Shown: positions 8,503 through 17,715 of the stretch, in pieces
Position numbering within the stretch: the first letter of the stretch is position 1
How the letters are laid out: each line of letters starts with the position of its first letter
From: Candidatus Kuenenia stuttgartensis
GTDB taxonomy: Bacteria > Planctomycetota > Planctomycetia > Isosphaerales > Isosphaeraceae
Length of the DNA: 64,000 nucleotides
Assembly: GCA_945865635.1 (NCBI GenBank)
Contig: CAMBEP010000025.1
Coordinates: forward strand, 1-64,000
Direction: 5' to 3'
Made by a program: the position numbers and the translations under genes
Notes under the pieces: model-generated
The model's input: only the letters and a program-made list of their open reading frames with translations
Database searches by the model: none
Told to the model about the DNA's origin: nothing

Positions 8503-9645
8503 TCAATTTGAATTCTTTTTGAGCATTTCGTCCATTATTTCCTGCGGATCAATCACCCGATGCTCAGCAGCAGCCCTCATGACTGATTCGCACAATGCAA
8601 TTGTCTTCAGATTGTCGAACCCTGAAATATCAGGCTCCACGCCAGCTTCCAATGCGACCATCAGACCTGCCATTGTGCCTGAAAATGCGTCCGGAAACCA
8701 TGCAGACGACCATTTTGGTTCATTCCAAGCCATCTCATCGTGAACTGTGCTGAATTTCAAAGTCGATGGCACGATTTTAGGCCAGCCGGGCCAGCCTATT
8801 TCGCCCAAGGCCAGACCTTCGGTTCCTTCGATACGAAAGTCGATGGAAATGGCTGGGGCTGCCCCCTCTTTGACTGGACCTGACCAGACATCGTCCCAAG
8901 ATGATGCTCTCGCCCCATTTTCAAATTCAAGAATATATAGATTCAGGCCATCGGTGTGATTGAACTTTGTTCTAGGGTCAGGCCTCGTGCTCGCCAGTAC
9001 ACGCACAGGCTCACCAAACCAATATCGGAAACAATCCAGATGATGAATACTCATAATATAAGTGGCGAGACTGCGACCACCCTGTGCCCAAGGCATCCAG
9101 TGCGGCACGGCTCTCATGTTTATGGTTGCCAAGACCGGATCGCCTATCGTCTTCTGATTTATCAACTGCTTTGCGACCCGCACGGCTGGATCATATCGCA
9201 TGTTCTGATTCACCTGAAGCAGAATCCCGACATCAGCACAAAGTCCAACCAGTTCGCTAGCCTCCAGTGGATCCATGGCAAGCGGTTTTTGAGCAAGAAT
9301 GCCTCTTAAATGCCCATTGCAGGCTCGGTGTCGAAGCACTTGTCGAATCACTCCGGGTTGATCGGTCGGGGGAACCGCAATATCGAGGATTGCAACTTCA
9401 GGGTCATCAAGAAGTTGATCGATGGAGTCTGTAATCAGTGGGATATGATGAAGCGATGCCACCTCTACTGCTTTAGATCGTGTACGGGAAGTGATACCAA
9501 CCGTGCGAAAACCCGCTTCGCGATAAGCAGGCAAATGACAATCGCGTACAATAAATCCCGCCCCCACAACACCTATCCCCAAAGCATCGGAACGGTACGG
9601 CATGACAGGCAATCGGTAATTTGACCATTTTTGCATATCGTTCAT
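8503..9645 (-). CDS. Gfo/Idh/MocA-family NAD(P)-dependent oxidoreductase
   Basis: The N-terminal Rossmann domain starts with IGVVGAGFIVRDCHLPAY, the dinucleotide-binding motif. It continues with VGITSRTRSKAVEVA and the family EKP-like segment, here AQKPLAMDP, followed by a C-terminal alpha/beta domain. Members oxidise or reduce sugars, inositols or glycosides. In this protein the motif reads QKP rather than EKP; the lysine is kept and the preceding glutamate is lost. The start is uncertain: ATG 9645 was chosen, a GTG at 9687 and an ATG at 9603 also fit. It precedes the TIM-barrel isomerase by 10 bases, and both end convergent to the sialate genes. Confidence 0.82.
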   Translation of the reverse strand: MNDMQKWSNYRLPVMPYRSDALGIGVVGAGFIVRDCHLPAYREAGFRTVGITSRTRSKAVEVASLHHIPLITDSIDQLLDDPEVAILDIAVPPTDQPGVIRQVLRHRACNGHLRGILAQKPLAMDPLEASELVGLCADVGILLQVNQNMRYDPAVRVAKQLINQKTIGDPVLATINMRAVPHWMPWAQGGRSLATYIMSIHHLDCFRYWFGEPVRVLASTRPDPRTKFNHTDGLNLYILEFENGARASSWDDVWSGPVKEGAAPAISIDFRIEGTEGLALGEIGWPGWPKIVPSTLKFSTVHDEMAWNEPKWSSAWFPDAFSGTMAGLMVALEAGVEPDISGFDNLKTIALCESVMRAAAEHRVIDPQEIMDEMLKKNSN

Positions 9646-9763
9646 TTGACTGTACTTTTTGCCTGATAGATTTGAACACCAACCCACAATGTATGGATCT
9701 TGAGTTCCATGATCATAATCACAAGCTTGACTCAGAACAAGCAGTGACTGTTTTAATTTGAAG

Positions 9764-10639
9764 TCAGTCGCCTGATTGTTTGGAAAAGGTGCTGAAAAAG
9801 TCGGCTGTAATCCGACCTGACTTTACATATCGAATCAGTCGAAGGATTGCACAAAGAGGCGACACGGTTGACCAGAAGATCATAACTAAAAGCCATATCT
9901 TTATACCCAGTTGGAGACTGAACCACATGAGCAAGCAAATGATCAGTTCTGCCATTAAGACCATATGGGGCTCCTGCATTTTTAATAAAGGCCAGTTTAT
10001 TAATGCGATTAAGTTTGAGGAGTTCTTAAAGATCGGATTTGAGGGAGAAAAGGTTTGATCTTTGGATTGTGTCATATAATTAGTTTTCGCAGAATGCAGA
10101 TAGGCATTCATCGCTTTGTATTTCGAGTCATTTGAATGGCTGATCATGGTCCAGCCAAAAGCTGCACCCATTCCGGATAAAATCGCCAAGTCATTCCCAG
10201 TGATTTGATAAAGCCCCCAACCAAGTCCAAATGCGCGTAAAATAGCATGTGCTGTATGAACCCAGAAATCCAGAAATATTCCTTCAAGGCTCTGATTTTT
10301 GGTAATACGTGCCAGTTGACCATCAACATGATCGAGCCAAAATCCCAAGAATCCAAGACTCACTCCGATACTAAACCAGAAACGGGTGCCAATAGAAATG
10401 CAAATCGCTTCAGCAAACCATGACAAGGCAGCGAGAGTTGTTATTTGATGTGCAGAGAGTCCAATTCTAAGCGCCATCCATGTACCATAAACGGCTGATG
10501 GTCGTGCCCATTTGCAAGCCAAGAAGTTCCCGGCAGTGCGATATTCTGGTTTTTGACCATAATTACGAATATCATCAATGGAAATATTTTTACAGTCGAT
10601 TTCATTAATTATATGCGATAGCCCGTTGAAGTCACTCAT
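9764..10639 (-). CDS. CDP-alcohol phosphatidyltransferase-like membrane protein
   Basis: This 291-residue integral membrane protein carries most of the CDP-alcohol phosphotransferase signature: D103-x2-D106-G107-x2-A110-R111-x8-G120-x3-D124-x3-H128. The last position is normally an aspartate, thought to be the catalytic base, and here it is histidine. The rest of the protein has several hydrophobic segments. Canonical members move a phosphoalcohol from a CDP-alcohol to a lipid or sugar acceptor. It is the last gene of a four-gene minus-strand run and overlaps the GT-C gene by four bases. Its product is probably an envelope lipid or glycan modification. Whether it is active with histidine in place of aspartate is open. 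Confidence 0.75.
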   Translation of the reverse strand: MSDFNGLSHIINEIDCKNISIDDIRNYGQKPEYRTAGNFLACKWARPSAVYGTWMALRIGLSAHQITTLAALSWFAEAICISIGTRFWFSIGVSLGFLGFWLDHVDGQLARITKNQSLEGIFLDFWVHTAHAILRAFGLGWGLYQITGNDLAILSGMGAAFGWTMISHSNDSKYKAMNAYLHSAKTNYMTQSKDQTFSPSNPIFKNSSNLIALINWPLLKMQEPHMVLMAELIICLLMWFSLQLGIKIWLLVMIFWSTVSPLCAILRLIRYVKSGRITADFFSTFSKQSGD

Positions 10640-12597
10640 GGAAATGTCCGTAAAGTAAATGGCTGAACGAAAAGATCATGTGCTTCCTGGAGAATCGGGA
10701 TGTTTTTATTTTCGATGCATGTCTGCTTTGGAGCGAATTTCAAGTCAAATATTCGGTAACGCCTGTGATAGCCATCCGATTCATGCAATGTACAATCCAT
10801 TATTGGTTGATGAGATTCAGTCCATGGTTGCATATATAGGGAAAGATCAGTGTCAAATTCAACAGCATTTAGTGAATCAGGTTCCGCCATGACCAGGTGG
10901 CTGAATCCCTGATCAAGAAAATGCTGTATGATGAATTCCACAGAGGGTTGATTTTTCAGAAGTCCGGTTCGCCTTCGATGTGCTTTTTCCATTGTAAAAG
11001 GACGTGGCCAATAAAAACCACGATGGTCCTGGCCGATAAGTCTAGCGTCGAGCGGAAGATTTAAATCGACCCAGTGGGATAATTGAGCAGTCGGCTCGTT
11101 CTCAATCAACCATTGCGATGGTGATTTAAGGCCAGCGAGCATTAAAGCACCATGCCTGACCCTAGCAAGATTAAATGATGAGATCAAAAAGACAATAGCG
11201 AACAGCGGCAATAAAATCGCTTTATTCTTTGTTATTTTAGGAGAGGAAGAATTGAGTCTTTCAAGAATATCTACAAATACAACACATGCCGATGCAGACC
11301 AAGGCACCAGTGCAGCGATATAGAATCGTGGACTTTGTCGCTGAGTCAGGCACAAACTGATTTCCAGGCTACCGATTACCAGATAGAGATACCATAATGG
11401 ATGGTATCTACGCAGGAATCCAAGTGGAATCAATGCGAGAAACAAAGGACCAATCTGATGCGAGAAACTATCATAATGGCTAGGAATCAACGATAAACCG
11501 ACCGGTGCTGTCAGAATGTTCCATATATGGGCAAGGGTCGATTTTCTCGCATCCTCAAGCACTTCGTCAAGGCCATGGCCACCGAAAGCATGTCTAAAGT
11601 AAGGATGCACCGGATTACCTGTCAACAGAGCTGATCTAGCGTACCAGTAACCACCTACAATCAACAGAACCAGGACAAAGACACCGACTGGTTTGATGTT
11701 GCTTATACTCTTTCGGCTGAATCGGTACGTATTATTAAACGATAAAGCGAAGAGATACATTCCAATAACAGCCGACCAAACGATTCCCGGGAATTTTACA
11801 CCACAAGCCAGGCCACATAACAAGCCCGAAATGATAGAGCGGCGAATGATTGAAATATTTTGTTGATCAAGCACTACCAAAGCAGCAAAAGCGGAAGCGC
11901 AGAGAGATGCCAGAGGGACGTCGTTTAACGGTGAAATCATTCCGCAGTTTACAATCGGTGACGATAGAATGATCAAAGCTGCATAAATGGAATTTCGCTG
12001 ACCGACCAAGGGTTGTGCAAGCAGTGATGCAGAGAATGCAAGGGAGAGCCCAAACCAGAAGGAAATGGCACGGGTCGCGACTGGACCTCGAAGCTTTAGA
12101 ACAGCCGCTTGCAGAGATTCCACCAATAATGGGTATGCCGTTTCATGGAGATCAGGATCAAATTGTACTCGCCCACTAGCAGCAATACGTTTTGCCACTT
12201 CAAGGTGATAACAAAGGGCATCTCCGTCGGTAACGGGCGATTGAAGACCTAGCCAGGCGATTAGAATCAGGATGAGTAGTGCAACCAATGGAAATGATTT
12301 GATTTCTGTTTTCAAATTTACGAATGATTTTTTCAGAAAACTTTCTTGAATGTATTGCCGAAAATGGAATAACCCTATCGATGTCGAAAGCAAGACCAGT
12401 ACGATGCCTGTTTGCAAGCTCCCAAGAGACGCAGATACGCCAAGGATTAAGCCTGCCAAACCAAGCCCGATTGGAAGGACCAGACCAAACCATTCCATTG
12501 CAAATGGGGCTCGCAATACCAGTTTTTTCCAGACAAGGCCGCCGATCATTAGCCCCATCAGACCGATTGTAATTAAAGTGATGAAATCGCCGATCAT
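10636..12597 (-). CDS. GT-C-type membrane protein, probable glycosyltransferase
   Basis: The 653-residue product has a long chain of hydrophobic segments through about residue 490 and a soluble C-terminal part, a layout typical of GT-C glycosyltransferases that use polyprenyl-phosphate sugars. After the first helices it has LGLQSPVTDGDALCYHLEVAKR, an acidic luminal loop in the place where this fold keeps its catalytic aspartate. It shares four-base overlaps with both neighbours, the flippase upstream and the CDP-alcohol transferase downstream, so the three are translationally coupled. I recognise no closer family. A role in building a surface glycan is inferred from the operon. Confidence 0.6.
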   Translation of the reverse strand: MIGDFITLITIGLMGLMIGGLVWKKLVLRAPFAMEWFGLVLPIGLGLAGLILGVSASLGSLQTGIVLVLLSTSIGLFHFRQYIQESFLKKSFVNLKTEIKSFPLVALLILILIAWLGLQSPVTDGDALCYHLEVAKRIAASGRVQFDPDLHETAYPLLVESLQAAVLKLRGPVATRAISFWFGLSLAFSASLLAQPLVGQRNSIYAALIILSSPIVNCGMISPLNDVPLASLCASAFAALVVLDQQNISIIRRSIISGLLCGLACGVKFPGIVWSAVIGMYLFALSFNNTYRFSRKSISNIKPVGVFVLVLLIVGGYWYARSALLTGNPVHPYFRHAFGGHGLDEVLEDARKSTLAHIWNILTAPVGLSLIPSHYDSFSHQIGPLFLALIPLGFLRRYHPLWYLYLVIGSLEISLCLTQRQSPRFYIAALVPWSASACVVFVDILERLNSSSPKITKNKAILLPLFAIVFLISSFNLARVRHGALMLAGLKSPSQWLIENEPTAQLSHWVDLNLPLDARLIGQDHRGFYWPRPFTMEKAHRRRTGLLKNQPSVEFIIQHFLDQGFSHLVMAEPDSLNAVEFDTDLSLYMQPWTESHQPIMDCTLHESDGYHRRYRIFDLKFAPKQTCIENKNIPILQEAHDLFVQPFTLRTFP

Positions 12598-14141
12598 GGG
12601 TACATAGTCTCACTGGTATGATCATTCGATTTGATTTTACTCTTGCAAATCAAATATATTGGGATAAGGGCTGGAATTGAAGCGATCAGCAGGATCAGTA
12701 ACTGATGGCCTGAATCCAGCATCAGATTAGCTGCAAATAGCCCATTTCTCTGAATCGTTAAAGAAGCAAAAAGACAATAGACTATCGAAAGAATTGCAAG
12801 AGTCCAGGATCTGATTCTGGCTTTATCAAATGATGTACCGTACCAGGTCATAACGAATAGCAATACAGCTCCGGCAATTTGAAATTGGCTTGAGGTGTAG
12901 GCGATCTCTGCAAGAGAACCATTTAAGGCGACGATCTTTAGTATGATATATTGTGGGATCAGTACAATTCCTGCCAGAAACGACAATGCCCATGACCTGT
13001 CAAGTGCTGTCCAAGCCTGCCTAAGTGGCCAGGTGGCTGCCAATGCTATAGATCCAGGCAACATGGGCTCGAAGGCTGCCATTCCTGTCACCAGTTTTGG
13101 AAACAAGACCGGCAGGAGCTGATTTCCAACAAAAACAGCCCAGAGGCTTAGAAATGAGAGGATCGAAAGCATTATCAAGCTGGCTTTTTCTGCCTCGACC
13201 AAGATTGAATGAATTTTGATTCCATTACCAAGCAGTTTTTGATATTGTGGATAAACGACAAGCCCGACTCGGCCTGCGATATCGCTGCACCAGTTTGTAG
13301 CTAGAATAGCAATGGAATAATATCCGGCCTGAGTCGTTCCATCAGGCATTTGACTTAGAATCAAAGCCCTGTCTATGGTGTTGAGCATGGCCCAGGCTGT
13401 ATTGGCTGCCAGAATTGGCAGACCTGTCTTTACGAGTAAAAATAGTATCGACCAATCCCAGGACATTTGAAAGCTTCGATTCGGATCGATTTTTTGAAGC
13501 ATGATTGACTGCACAACAAATCCGCACATCAAAGCAGAGATGAGTCCCCAGAATCCGGCAATGTATATTCCAAAGAGTGTTCCAAAAGCGAAGAAAAGAC
13601 TTTGAAAGATTGCCAGTCGCCCTACGATTCCAAATTGCGATTCGCTTCTTAGGATTGCAATATGAAAATCCTGATACCGTTTGAAAATCGCCAGAATTCC
13701 AACTAATAGCAGTCCAGTACCCCATTTTAATTCGTTATTGATGAAAAGCCTGCCACCCCAAAGAATCAGAACCATACCATAAATTGTCGATGTCAAGGTG
13801 TTGGATGTAGCGGCTACATTTGTGATGTATCGGGCATGATCGGACTGCCCTTTTGCTTGAAGCAAGGTGATTTTCTGGATTGCGCCCAAGGCCACTCCTA
13901 GGCTTGAGCGATTCGTATTATCAAGGAGCAGCCGTAAACCACTGTAAACGCCTAAGTCCGAGGGTGATAAACCCCATCGCAAGGCGAACGTCACAAGGAG
14001 CCCGACAAATCGCTCAATTTGACCAACCGCAGTCATCCAGAGGCTGTCTTTCAGGAGTTGACTTTCCTGAGTTTGAGGCTGTTGTCGCTTCGAATTCACA
14101 CTGACTGCAGCGAAAGGACTCATCGCAGATCGACCAAACAA
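12594..14141 (-). CDS. Polysaccharide flippase-like membrane protein (MOP superfamily)
   Basis: This 515-residue protein has about twelve to fourteen hydrophobic segments and resembles Wzx/MurJ-type flippases. The first helix region (WMTAVGQIERFVGLLVTFAL) is followed by LSPSDLGVYSGLRLLLD, typical of O-antigen flippases, and the later helices alternate with short charged loops. Such proteins turn lipid-linked glycans across the inner membrane. It overlaps the methyltransferase gene before it and has a four-base overlap with the GT-C gene after it. An ATG at 14123 is an alternative start that would reduce the upstream overlap. The substrate is unknown. Confidence 0.72.
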   Translation of the reverse strand: MFGRSAMSPFAAVSVNSKRQQPQTQESQLLKDSLWMTAVGQIERFVGLLVTFALRWGLSPSDLGVYSGLRLLLDNTNRSSLGVALGAIQKITLLQAKGQSDHARYITNVAATSNTLTSTIYGMVLILWGGRLFINNELKWGTGLLLVGILAIFKRYQDFHIAILRSESQFGIVGRLAIFQSLFFAFGTLFGIYIAGFWGLISALMCGFVVQSIMLQKIDPNRSFQMSWDWSILFLLVKTGLPILAANTAWAMLNTIDRALILSQMPDGTTQAGYYSIAILATNWCSDIAGRVGLVVYPQYQKLLGNGIKIHSILVEAEKASLIMLSILSFLSLWAVFVGNQLLPVLFPKLVTGMAAFEPMLPGSIALAATWPLRQAWTALDRSWALSFLAGIVLIPQYIILKIVALNGSLAEIAYTSSQFQIAGAVLLFVMTWYGTSFDKARIRSWTLAILSIVYCLFASLTIQRNGLFAANLMLDSGHQLLILLIASIPALIPIYLICKSKIKSNDHTSETMYP

Positions 14142-14890
14142 AACTGCGATCGTTCTGATTCACCTGCTGGATCATCGCTCTCGGCAAAGACTTCCACAGG
14201 AATTTTTGAAGAGTCCACGCGGTTCAGCCCACGAGCTTGGTACCATGCAGCAGTATCGTAGCCAAATCGATTGTAAGTCGTATCTGTATCTTCGTTGTGC
14301 ACACACCAGCAGCGGGCAACCCGAAGCACCTCTTGTCGAATTTTATCAGCAATTTCAGGCGGGTTGTGGAGAATTACAGCAGAGGTCAGAACGAGGTCAA
14401 AGGAATGGTCTGCGAAGGGAAGCCGATCGCCTGAACCATGAATCAAAAACACGTTATCATCGCTCCTAAGATGAGCTTGAGCAAGTGATAATTGCGATAA
14501 GCTGAAGTCAATTCCGGTGATTTGTACAACATCCCCAACGATTCGCCTGATATTGGCAATCTGCTTCCCGTAACCGCACCCGACTTCAAGGATGGACATT
14601 GGTTTACAGTCTGCAATGCGATGAGCCAGCCAATTGGACCGAGCCGTTCTCGCCTTCTGACCTTCCTGTTCTGCAAGATATTCAGGGCCGCCCCGCAGGG
14701 TCCAATAATGTCTTGGATCGGCATAGAGAACCCGACGTTTCAACGATGGCCATCGTTCCAGCGCCCGGCGCATGGATTTGTGCCACAAATATCCAGCACC
14801 ACGATACTTATAAGCCAGAACGACTTTTTGAATGCGGCATTGGCGACCACTTGAAACTTCCAGGTTCAGGCCTTTGTCTTGATGGGACAT
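14120..14890 (-). CDS. Class I SAM-dependent methyltransferase
   Basis: The 256-residue cytoplasmic protein has the methyltransferase core. SILEVGCGYGKQI (motif I, SAM binding) lies near residue 100, ITGIDFSLSQLSLA is motif II, IHGSGDRLPFADHSFDLVLTS is the following loop and motif IV. It is the first gene of the envelope operon, so it may methylate a glycan, lipid or intermediate. A GGAGG ribosome-binding site lies nine bases before the ATG. The N-terminal hundred residues contain SLKRRVLYADPRHYW and look like a helical lid. The acceptor cannot be predicted. Confidence 0.82.
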   Translation of the reverse strand: MSHQDKGLNLEVSSGRQCRIQKVVLAYKYRGAGYLWHKSMRRALERWPSLKRRVLYADPRHYWTLRGGPEYLAEQEGQKARTARSNWLAHRIADCKPMSILEVGCGYGKQIANIRRIVGDVVQITGIDFSLSQLSLAQAHLRSDDNVFLIHGSGDRLPFADHSFDLVLTSAVILHNPPEIADKIRQEVLRVARCWCVHNEDTDTTYNRFGYDTAAWYQARGLNRVDSSKIPVEVFAESDDPAGESERSQFCLVDLR

Positions 14891-15336
14891 GCTCCATTGC
14901 CTCCATGAGTTTGGATCGAGACGTACATCATAATGCGAATCAAGGTCGCATCATTCTTTCACCTGAATGGAAGACCTCATGGGCATGATTTCCGCAGAGG
15001 CAACAGAGATTGAAGATTGCATATTAAAACAATGATCGATTCGGTCAATATCGGATTCTTAAAAAACGCAAATCTAGCCCAACCTGCTTAAAAAGTCCCG
15101 GTTACGAGATTCAGGTTGCGAAAAAGAGATACATCGTGTTGATTCCAGACACTCGCCTTGTCTGTGATAACTCTCCAGCATATATTAGTTATTGTTGAGC
15201 AACTTCGATACGGGGAAAACGTAAGCGATAAGCTCCGTCTTTCTCCATCGGCAAAGTTTTGCATAACGATGCATAAGCCAGGGAGGGTAGGAATCCTGAT
15301 TCCTAGTCGATATTCCTATGGAAAACGGAAGTCACA
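14891..15336. other. Intergenic region between divergent transcription units
   Basis: The 446 bases separate the start of the minus-strand envelope operon from the plus-strand DUF2617 gene. Apart from the candidate promoter at 15158-15186 and a small AGGAAT/ATTCCT inverted repeat near 15290-15306, I see no conserved gene. Short open frames here lack family resemblance. Confidence 0.5.
15158..15186 (+). promoter_or_regulatory. Candidate sigma-70 promoter for DUF2617 and permease genes
   Basis: TTGTCT (15158-15163), a 17-base spacer and TATATT (15181-15186) match the vegetative consensus at four and five positions. It would leave a 5' untranslated region of about 145 bases before the DUF2617 ATG. 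Confidence 0.45.
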
Positions 15337-15891
15337 ATGAGTCTACATCCCAACTCGCTTAAAGCAGCTGAGAAGCGGCTCGTGGTGTTGGCTCAGGCAT
15401 TGGATGCCGATTGGTTCAACGGTCGAAGGCATAGACGCCTCAACCTGTTTGATCAATGGAAAGCCGACATCTGGATACACGAAACTGGTCATGCTGTGAT
15501 TTTCTCAAATTCCAGGATGGCTCTGACCGAGATTTTGGTCCAGTCAGATCTAACCATCCCTGAAAATCGGGTCATCTGGCAAAGGGTCCCGCTTAACGAA
15601 GATTTTGCGACAATCCAGCCTGGTGGCTCCCTTGAGTATCAATTGAATTATGAGCTTGAGATCACAGACCCTACGATCTTTCGATACCTGACCCACGAAA
15701 TGCTTCTCAAGCCATCACCTGATGATTTGATTTGGCAGCCTCACAAAAATAGTCGCCTGCAAGAGAATTCGATCATCAAGGTTCATGTCGAAGCTGGACA
15801 CAACTTCCTCTCGGTTCAGACATTCCATACATTCCCAATGGAACTTGCCATTTTAAGAACTCAATCGCTCTTTGAAATCCATGTTCCGTAA
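15337..15891 (+). CDS. DUF2617 family protein
   Basis: The 184-residue protein resembles DUF2617, a family of unknown function I recall from planctomycetes and actinobacteria. The recognisable parts are the central HETGHAVIF(S)N strand, QPGGSLEYQLNYELE, and the ending HNFLSVQTFHTFPMELAILRTQSLFE, which matches the family end pattern of an aromatic-rich strand followed by xRTQS. There is no signal peptide or membrane segment, so it is probably cytoplasmic. It overlaps the following permease gene by about ten bases, which links the two, but the meaning of the pairing is unclear. Confidence 0.75.
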   Translation: MSLHPNSLKAAEKRLVVLAQALDADWFNGRRHRRLNLFDQWKADIWIHETGHAVIFSNSRMALTEILVQSDLTIPENRVIWQRVPLNEDFATIQPGGSLEYQLNYELEITDPTIFRYLTHEMLLKPSPDDLIWQPHKNSRLQENSIIKVHVEAGHNFLSVQTFHTFPMELAILRTQSLFEIHVP

Positions 15892-17605
15892 GCTGGGTCG
15901 TTCCGAAGTCAATAAAGCCGAATCGATGTGGAACATTACGATTAAAGCACCCAGACTTTTCAAGATCGCTTTGGGGTGCTTCGTCTTATCGATAGTCTGG
16001 TATGCACCTGCGTGGATGATCCTAAGGCACGCTTTTATCAAGCCCATGGCAATTGAAAGTCGAGAAGGCCTGACAAGCAGCTTATTGATGGATCCGCCCA
16101 CATGGTCTGTAAACGGTTCGGCCGCATATCGACTTCCAATTCTTGGATGGCATAGCCTGCGATTAAGTTTTGCAACCGCTGCTCTGGCAATCCCTTTAGC
16201 CACCTTTATCGCCTTGATACTATGCCGTTGCCAATGGCGATTCAGGCCAGTGTTTCGATTATTTTGGACTTCCGCCATTTTCTTGCCACTTCCAGTCATG
16301 GCCGCTGCGTGGCTTGGTGCGTTTGGGAATTTAGGACGAATGCAAGCCTTTGGAATGTCTGACAGGCCGTTGATATCTGGATGGTCGGCAGCAGCTCTGA
16401 TTCATGCTTTGTCAGCCATTCCACTGGTGGTCTGGGTTATTTCGGGGGTGATGAATCAGGTCGACGATTCCCTGGAGAGTTTGGCGAGAGTTGATCACCC
16501 CTTACCACTTGCCATCTGTCATTCCACACTAAAATGGTGTATTCCAGCGGCATGGTCCGCATTATTGGTCGTTTTTATTCTTACTGCTGGAGACATGACT
16601 GTCACAGACCTTGTTCAGGAACGGACCTTTGCGGAAGAGGCTTATTTGCAAGCCCAGATGGGCGATGGCCTCACTGCAGCGGCACGCACTGCATTGGCTC
16701 CCACCTTTTTGATGACTGGCCTGATGATCACATGGGCGTCTTATCATGCAAGGAGAGCGGAAAAGAGAGGTTCAATCCCGGATCGACTAACTCTGAACAG
16801 GCTTTGGATTAAAGGTTGGCAGACGCGAATTGCGGCAATGTTGATCACAGCAATAGCGTTTATTGGGTGGGGAGTACCAGTCATGGCCCTGGCATGGCGG
16901 GCAGGTCGATCTGGAGGCGATGCGACCCTAAACATCAGGCCTGAATGGTCGTTGATCGCCTTGGGCCATAACTTGAGAAATGCCTGGCCTGACCTAGCGG
17001 ATTCGTTGCCATCCACTTTAATGGTCGCAAGCACGATCGCAATTACAAGCACTTTTTTGGCATGGATCCTTGCAGAACTCTCAGCCATCTCATCTTTGTT
17101 TAAATGGGCCGCTTTGACCGGAGCGGCTATTGGGCTGGCGGTACCGGGCCCGGTCGCTGGCTTGGCTGTTCAATGGCTTTGGATGCCTTATGAAGCCATC
17201 TACGACAGTTCGGCAGTGATCATTGCGGCACAACTTTTTCGGCTCATGCCGGTGACCTTGATATTGCTGTGGCCATCGATTTTCTACAGATCAAGACCGA
17301 TCCAGGATTTGGTTGATATGGATGGGCTATCAGCAAGGGTTCTGTTTTGGCGATTACAGTGGCCCACAAAAGGCCCTGTGGCAATCGCCGCGATGGGGGT
17401 CACATTTGGGCTGTCGGTTGGCGAGTTGCCTGCAACGAATCTTGTTGTTCCCCCTGGAGTTGAGATGCTCTCCGTAAGACTTTGGGGCTTGATGCATACC
17501 GGCGTAGAAAGCCACCTGGCAGCCGTTGTACTTCTCTGTATGCTTGCATTTTGTATGATGATCACTTTTGCCAGAATTGTCCGTCATTTTTTAGGAATTC
17601 CTTGA
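15881..17605 (+). CDS. Fused iron/thiamine-type ABC transporter permease
   Basis: The roughly 574-residue protein has two binding-protein-dependent permease halves in one chain, the layout of FbpB and ThiP. The first half ends in an EAA-like loop, LARVDHPLPLAICHSTLKW, and the second in VDMDGLSARVLFWRLQWP followed by GLSVGELPATNLVVPPG, a phrase typical of this class. About twelve membrane segments are visible. Such permeases normally work with a periplasmic binding protein and an ATPase. Neither is next to it: the following ATPase belongs to the ABC-2 type. The start at ATG 15881 overlaps the DUF2617 gene; a TTG at 15872 is an alternative. Substrate is unknown. Confidence 0.8.
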   Translation: MFRKLGRSEVNKAESMWNITIKAPRLFKIALGCFVLSIVWYAPAWMILRHAFIKPMAIESREGLTSSLLMDPPTWSVNGSAAYRLPILGWHSLRLSFATAALAIPLATFIALILCRCQWRFRPVFRLFWTSAIFLPLPVMAAAWLGAFGNLGRMQAFGMSDRPLISGWSAAALIHALSAIPLVVWVISGVMNQVDDSLESLARVDHPLPLAICHSTLKWCIPAAWSALLVVFILTAGDMTVTDLVQERTFAEEAYLQAQMGDGLTAAARTALAPTFLMTGLMITWASYHARRAEKRGSIPDRLTLNRLWIKGWQTRIAAMLITAIAFIGWGVPVMALAWRAGRSGGDATLNIRPEWSLIALGHNLRNAWPDLADSLPSTLMVASTIAITSTFLAWILAELSAISSLFKWAALTGAAIGLAVPGPVAGLAVQWLWMPYEAIYDSSAVIIAAQLFRLMPVTLILLWPSIFYRSRPIQDLVDMDGLSARVLFWRLQWPTKGPVAIAAMGVTFGLSVGELPATNLVVPPGVEMLSVRLWGLMHTGVESHLAAVVLLCMLAFCMMITFARIVRHFLGIP

Positions 17606-17715
17606 AGAAAACCAAAACTTCATGAAATAATGAACTCTTGCGAACGAACCATTACGAAGTCTCAACTCAATCTGTTGAGAAGCTTCGAAAGTTCCTTGCT
17701 TGAGGTTTCAGGCCA

